Source of the DNA: Rhodospirillales bacterium
Lineage (GTDB): Bacteria; Pseudomonadota; Alphaproteobacteria; Rhodospirillales; Casp-alpha2
Reading direction: 5' to 3'
Assembly: GCA_018664265.1 (NCBI GenBank)
Contig: JABJOR010000230.1
Location: 1-17,510, forward strand
DNA: 17,510 nucleotides
Both the position numbers and the translations under genes were made by a program. The notes under the pieces are model-generated. The model was not told the DNA's origin and did no database searches. It saw nothing but the letters and a program-made list of their open reading frames with translations. This document shows positions 14,063 through 17,510 of this stretch, in pieces. Position 1 is the first letter of the stretch; every line of letters begins with the position of its first letter.

Positions 14063-15571
14063 TTGGACGATTATGGGGCCAGCAAATTGCAGGATTTTAT
14101 ATTCCATTTGGAAAAAGATGGACGGATCAGTATTCAGGCTGAATTACGCCAACGTCTGGTTTCGGGAATTTTGAGCGGTCATGTTGTGACGGACGCGCCT
14201 CTGCCATCCAGTCGCCATTTTGCCAAACGCCTCGGAATCTCGAGAAATACAGTCAGCATAGTCTATCAGGGTTTGGTGGATGATGGCTATCTGGTTTCGC
14301 TCGAACGTCGGGGTTTTTTTGTTAACAAGGAAATATTACAGGGCGGGGTGACGCTTGCTCCCGCTGAAACCACCCAACACCATAAGCCCGAAAACCCACC
14401 GGACTGGCCGGGTATGTTTAAAGTCCGCCCCAGCAACCAGCGAAATATTTACCGTCCGACCAATTGGCAGCAATACCCTTATCCGTTTATTTATGGCCAG
14501 GTAGACAGAGACCTGTTCCCGATAGTGGAATGGCGCGAGTGCTCGCGCCAGGCTCTGGGGCGTAAAGGTGTGGATGCCTGGACAGCGGATTCCTACACAT
14601 TTGATGATCCGTTGCTGGTTGAACAAATACGGACCCGTTTGTTGCCCCGACGCGGAATTATGGCGGATGAAGCCCGGACGCTGGTAACATTGGGTGCTCA
14701 AAACGCGCTCTATCTTATTGGCTCTTTGTTGATTGGACCGGACAGCACAGTCGCCATGGAAGAGCCGGGCTATCAGGCTGTGCGCAATATCTTTCAACTT
14801 AAAACGCCAAGCGTACGCCCCATCCCTATTGATGATAAGGGAATGGTTGTTGATGAGCGTTTGGCTGAATGCGATTTTGTCTATGTGACGCCAAGCCATC
14901 ATTACCCGACCACGGTCACCATGTCGTTGGAACGCCGTCGCGAATTGTTACGATTGGCTTCCAAACATGATTTTGTGATTATCGAAGACGATTATGAATT
15001 CGAGACCAATTATCTATATGACCCTATTCCGGCATTGAAGTCGCTGGACGAAGATGACCGGGTGATTTATGTGGGCAGCCTGTCCAAGAGCCTGTTTCCG
15101 GGATTGCGTTTGGGCTACCTCACTGCACCGCAAACATTGGTAGAAGAGCTGCGCGCCCTTCGCCGATTGATGTTGCAACACCCGCCGAATAATAATCAAC
15201 GCACAGCGGCATTGTTTTTATCGTTGGGATATCACGACTCATTGATCTACCGTTTGCACCGGGTTTACCGGGAACGTTGGGAGTGCATGGGCCGGGCGCT
15301 GGAAGCCCACCTTCCGGGTAGTTCAGAAGTGCCTTCCTTCGGCGGCACCAGTTACTGGGTGAACGGGCCAAAAGATCTGGATGCAGAAGTGCTGGCGGCA
15401 CAGGCTCTGGAAAAAGGTGTGGTCATAGAGCCCGGCATCCCGACCTTCGCCAGCCCCAACCCGCCAAAGAATTTCTTTCGATTGGCATTTTCTTCGATCA
15501 CCGCCGAAAAAATTGAACCGGGAATCGAGATATTGGCGGGATTGGTTGGGAGAGAGCGGCCTATATCATGA
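14063..15571 (+). CDS. MocR-type transcriptional regulator (GntR HTH fused to aminotransferase-like PLP domain)
   Basis: The product is 502 residues. The start is TTG 14063, with AGAG six bases upstream; a stop codon at 14051 limits the frame and no in-frame ATG precedes the HTH. Residues about 20-88 are a GntR winged helix (PLPSSRHFAKRLGISRNTVS). Residues about 130-495 are a fold-type I aminotransferase domain with EDDYE (308-312) and the PLP Schiff-base Lys in SLSKSLFPGLR (K342). MocR proteins bind PLP and an amino acid, and usually activate a divergent catabolic gene. Here that gene is the mmsA-type dehydrogenase, which would fit regulation by an amino acid such as beta-alanine, though the ligand is inference. 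Its stop overlaps the start of the next gene by four bases (ATGA), implying co-translation with the transglutaminase-like protein. Confidence 0.92.
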   Translation: MDDYGASKLQDFIFHLEKDGRISIQAELRQRLVSGILSGHVVTDAPLPSSRHFAKRLGISRNTVSIVYQGLVDDGYLVSLERRGFFVNKEILQGGVTLAPAETTQHHKPENPPDWPGMFKVRPSNQRNIYRPTNWQQYPYPFIYGQVDRDLFPIVEWRECSRQALGRKGVDAWTADSYTFDDPLLVEQIRTRLLPRRGIMADEARTLVTLGAQNALYLIGSLLIGPDSTVAMEEPGYQAVRNIFQLKTPSVRPIPIDDKGMVVDERLAECDFVYVTPSHHYPTTVTMSLERRRELLRLASKHDFVIIEDDYEFETNYLYDPIPALKSLDEDDRVIYVGSLSKSLFPGLRLGYLTAPQTLVEELRALRRLMLQHPPNNNQRTAALFLSLGYHDSLIYRLHRVYRERWECMGRALEAHLPGSSEVPSFGGTSYWVNGPKDLDAEVLAAQALEKGVVIEPGIPTFASPNPPKNFFRLAFSSITAEKIEPGIEILAGLVGRERPIS

Positions 15572-16410
15572 GTGGTGAATCTGTAGAGCATTACAAAAAT
15601 CATGGAAGCTGGACCAATCCTGGGCAGTTTGATTTGTTAATTAAGCCTTTGCCAGATGATGTTGAGGCACTCGCCCATGTTGTACAGAATCTCTTTATTC
15701 ACAGTGATTATATATCTTTATACGGCCTTGAAGATGAAGACTTTCTATCTTCTTCGCGTGGTACGCTATCAATTGAATCTCGGCTGAAGAACATTGTTGC
15801 CACCAATAAATCACCCCTTGAAGTAAATCGATGTCCACAAGAACGCACATTCACCACGTGTCGTGATTATGCCTTAATGCTATGCTCGTTCTTACGAGAG
15901 AAAGATTATTCTGCGAGAGTCCGATGCGGGTTTGCGACATATTTTGAAGACAATAAATATGAAGATCATTGGGTTTGTGAATATTGGAATGCTAAGAGTA
16001 AATGTTGGTGTATTGCGGATGCTCAACTTGATGGTGAGCACTGTGCTTATCTATTGATAGATTTCAATACTGTGGATATTCCTTTGGATAAATTCCTTTT
16101 ATCTGGATATGCATGGAAACAATATCGATCTGCCTCAGTTGAGGCTTCCATATTTGGACATGGTGATTCAACAGGACCCATGTTTCTGGTAATTAATTTG
16201 GTACGTGATTATTTAGCTCTGCGAAATCAAGAAGCTTCAATTTGGGACACATGGAGAGATTTGTTGCCGTTTGAAGAGAGGCTTGATTCCACAATATTGA
16301 CCTGTTGCGACAATTTGGCTGATGTAATTCTGAATGTTGATATTGAATTTAAGAATTTGATTCTCGCACAAGAAAATATTGATGCCATGTATGAATTAAT
16401 TTGGAAATAG
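15568..16410 (+). CDS. Transglutaminase-like cysteine protease/peptidase-fold protein
   Basis: The product is 280 residues and its ATG overlaps the MocR stop. The transglutaminase-like domain (about 65-160) has the catalytic triad in order: C98 (TFTTCRDYALML), H134 (EDHWVCEYW) and D151 (IADAQLD). No signal peptide is visible, so it acts in the cytoplasm. Such proteins cleave or transfer amide bonds; here the substrate is unknown. Coupling to a MocR regulator is unusual and may point to an amide or amino-acid conjugate in the same pathway as the mmsA gene. The gene is more AT-rich than its MocR neighbour, which could indicate separate acquisition. The C-terminal 110 residues (about 170-280) are not recognised and look helical. 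It converges on the kinase gene with two bases between stop codons. Confidence 0.8.
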   Translation: MSGESVEHYKNHGSWTNPGQFDLLIKPLPDDVEALAHVVQNLFIHSDYISLYGLEDEDFLSSSRGTLSIESRLKNIVATNKSPLEVNRCPQERTFTTCRDYALMLCSFLREKDYSARVRCGFATYFEDNKYEDHWVCEYWNAKSKCWCIADAQLDGEHCAYLLIDFNTVDIPLDKFLLSGYAWKQYRSASVEASIFGHGDSTGPMFLVINLVRDYLALRNQEASIWDTWRDLLPFEERLDSTILTCCDNLADVILNVDIEFKNLILAQENIDAMYELIWK

Positions 16411-16412
16411 CT

Positions 16413-17510
16413 TTATTTCGAGCGAACAGTCCGTTCTGTCGGGAAATTGATTGTTACCTGTGTGCCTACATTAATTTCACTTTTAATCTCAAGCGTACCG
16501 CCATGTAGTTTCATGAAATGCTTACACAAGTGAAGGCCCAAGCCGGTGCCTTCATGGTTTTGAGCATGATTATTATTAGCCTGTTCAAAGGGTTGCATTG
16601 CTCGGTCTATGTTCTCTTGTGACATGCCAATGCCCGTATCACCTATCGTAATGGAGAATTTAGAGGAGGTGTCTGTTGCGGACGTTACTGTGACATCCCC
16701 GCCTCGGGGTGTGAATTTTATGGCATTGGAAAGCAAATTATTGAGAACCTGGGTCATAACTCGTTCGTCGGCCCGAAGGATCATATTTTCAGTATTGTTT
16801 ACTGTAATTAGTTTAATTCGCTTATTGTTTGCCTGGGGGGAAATCATTTTAATTGTTGATGATATATGATTGTTGATGTCGATATTTTCTTCATGTAGCT
16901 CATATTTTCCTGCTTCAACTTTAGACAGGTCGAGAACATCATTGATAAGACTTACGAGAAGTTTGCCACTTTCATGGATATCTTTAGCGTATCGCTCATA
17001 ATGTATATCGCCCAGCTTTCCAAAGGTGCGTAGCTCCATCATTTCAGCAAACCCCATAATTGCATTTAAAGGGGTGCGCAAATCGTGGCTCATCGCGGCC
17101 AGAAATTCTGATTTGGCAGCACTGGCAGCATCGGCTTCCTCTTTTGCTTTCTCGGCATTTATAACTGCTATTTCCCGTGCGGTGACCTGGCGGGATAGTA
17201 CAAATAAAAGGGTGATTATCAAAACGCATATGAGGACTGATATTATCGCTATATTCAGCTTGTCTTTCTCCCAACCAGCCAGAAGGTTCTCTTCAACCAT
17301 GGATGTACAGACGTAAATTGGATGCCGTTTGGCAAAACGACAGTTCACCAAGACATTGGCTTTAGAAATATGACTGAATATGTTTATAGAAACATCCGGC
17401 AGGCGTTGCTCCAGAAATGGATGTAAAGCCGGATTGCGGCCAAAGATCTTGCCTATCGCTTCGTCTTTTGGGGGTGAGCGAAGCATGAGCATTGAATCAT
17501 CACGAAGCAT
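16413..17510 (-). CDS. PleC-like membrane sensor histidine kinase, N-terminus beyond the window
   Basis: The window shows 365 residues; the Met at the edge is probably internal. The frame is open to base 17510 and the start of a periplasmic sensor domain is missing. Visible parts are the end of an extracytoplasmic domain (1-80, containing LRSPP, reminiscent of PDC/Cache sensors), a TM helix (about 85-106), a coiled linker rich in Ala/Glu/Lys (110-132), and HisKA with SHDLRTPLNA (phosphoacceptor H142). HATPase_c follows with an N box NLLSNAIKFTP, DTGIGM and GTGLGL. The protein ends soon after the ATPase domain, so there is no C-terminal receiver. Linker and HisKA sequence (AAKSEFLAAMSHDLRTPLNAIMGFAEM) resemble alphaproteobacterial PleC/DivJ-type kinases. 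No response regulator is adjacent, so its partner is unknown. Confidence 0.9.
   Translation of the reverse strand: MLRDDSMLMLRSPPKDEAIGKIFGRNPALHPFLEQRLPDVSINIFSHISKANVLVNCRFAKRHPIYVCTSMVEENLLAGWEKDKLNIAIISVLICVLIITLLFVLSRQVTAREIAVINAEKAKEEADAASAAKSEFLAAMSHDLRTPLNAIMGFAEMMELRTFGKLGDIHYERYAKDIHESGKLLVSLINDVLDLSKVEAGKYELHEENIDINNHISSTIKMISPQANNKRIKLITVNNTENMILRADERVMTQVLNNLLSNAIKFTPRGGDVTVTSATDTSSKFSITIGDTGIGMSQENIDRAMQPFEQANNNHAQNHEGTGLGLHLCKHFMKLHGGTLEIKSEINVGTQVTINFPTERTVRSK

Overview
The window reads as chromosomal DNA of a moderate-GC alphaproteobacterium, probably a Rhodospirillales/Kiloniellales-like, perhaps marine, species. This is inferred from gene families: a dimethylglycine/sarcosine-dehydrogenase-type oxidoreductase, a CoA-acylating methylmalonate-semialdehyde dehydrogenase, a MocR regulator and a PleC-like kinase. 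No rRNA, tRNA, CRISPR array, insertion sequence or phage gene was seen.

Layout. (1) 1-2637, minus: an XRE-cupin regulator followed by a FAD/GcvT-type methylamine oxidoreductase cut by the window start, probably one operon. (2) 2752-5006, minus: an overlapping two-component pair, an OmpR-type response regulator and a sensor kinase whose extracytoplasmic domain carries 26 Asp residues broken by single His. (3) 5344-5886, minus: an unrecognised protein. (4) 6157-6903, minus: a second OmpR-type regulator, closely similar to the first, with no kinase beside it. (5) 7099-7332, plus: a 77-residue exported protein followed by a strong terminator. (6) 7611-10297, plus: a likely operon for a membrane-anchored four-EF-hand protein with a Met/Gly/His repeat, a cytochrome b561 fused to a diheme cytochrome c (DHC) domain, an SHP-type monoheme cytochrome c, and a free DHC. 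(7) 10301-13984, minus: a bifunctional class II aldolase/short-chain dehydrogenase and an mmsA-type dehydrogenase, separated by a terminator. (8) 14063-16410, plus: a MocR regulator overlapping a transglutaminase-like protein. (9) 16413-17510, minus: the C-terminal part of a hybrid-free sensor kinase.

The most interesting block is 2752-10297. I propose one regulated unit: a poly-Asp/His kinase senses a divalent cation (Ca2+ is the simplest guess) outside the inner membrane and signals through one or both twin regulators. These would turn on the small exported protein and the EF-hand/cytochrome operon. Both of those promoters carry the same tandem GTGACA-type repeat, 13 bp apart and ending 10 bp before a -10-like hexamer, the geometry of PhoB/OmpR-type activation. 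A near-palindrome with the same core lies in front of the kinase-regulator operon, which suggests autoregulation. The cytochrome genes match the SHP/DHC/cytochrome b set known from Rhodobacter sphaeroides and Shewanella. The coupling to an EF-hand protein, a poly-Asp sensor and a twin regulator is inference from this sequence and has not been tested.
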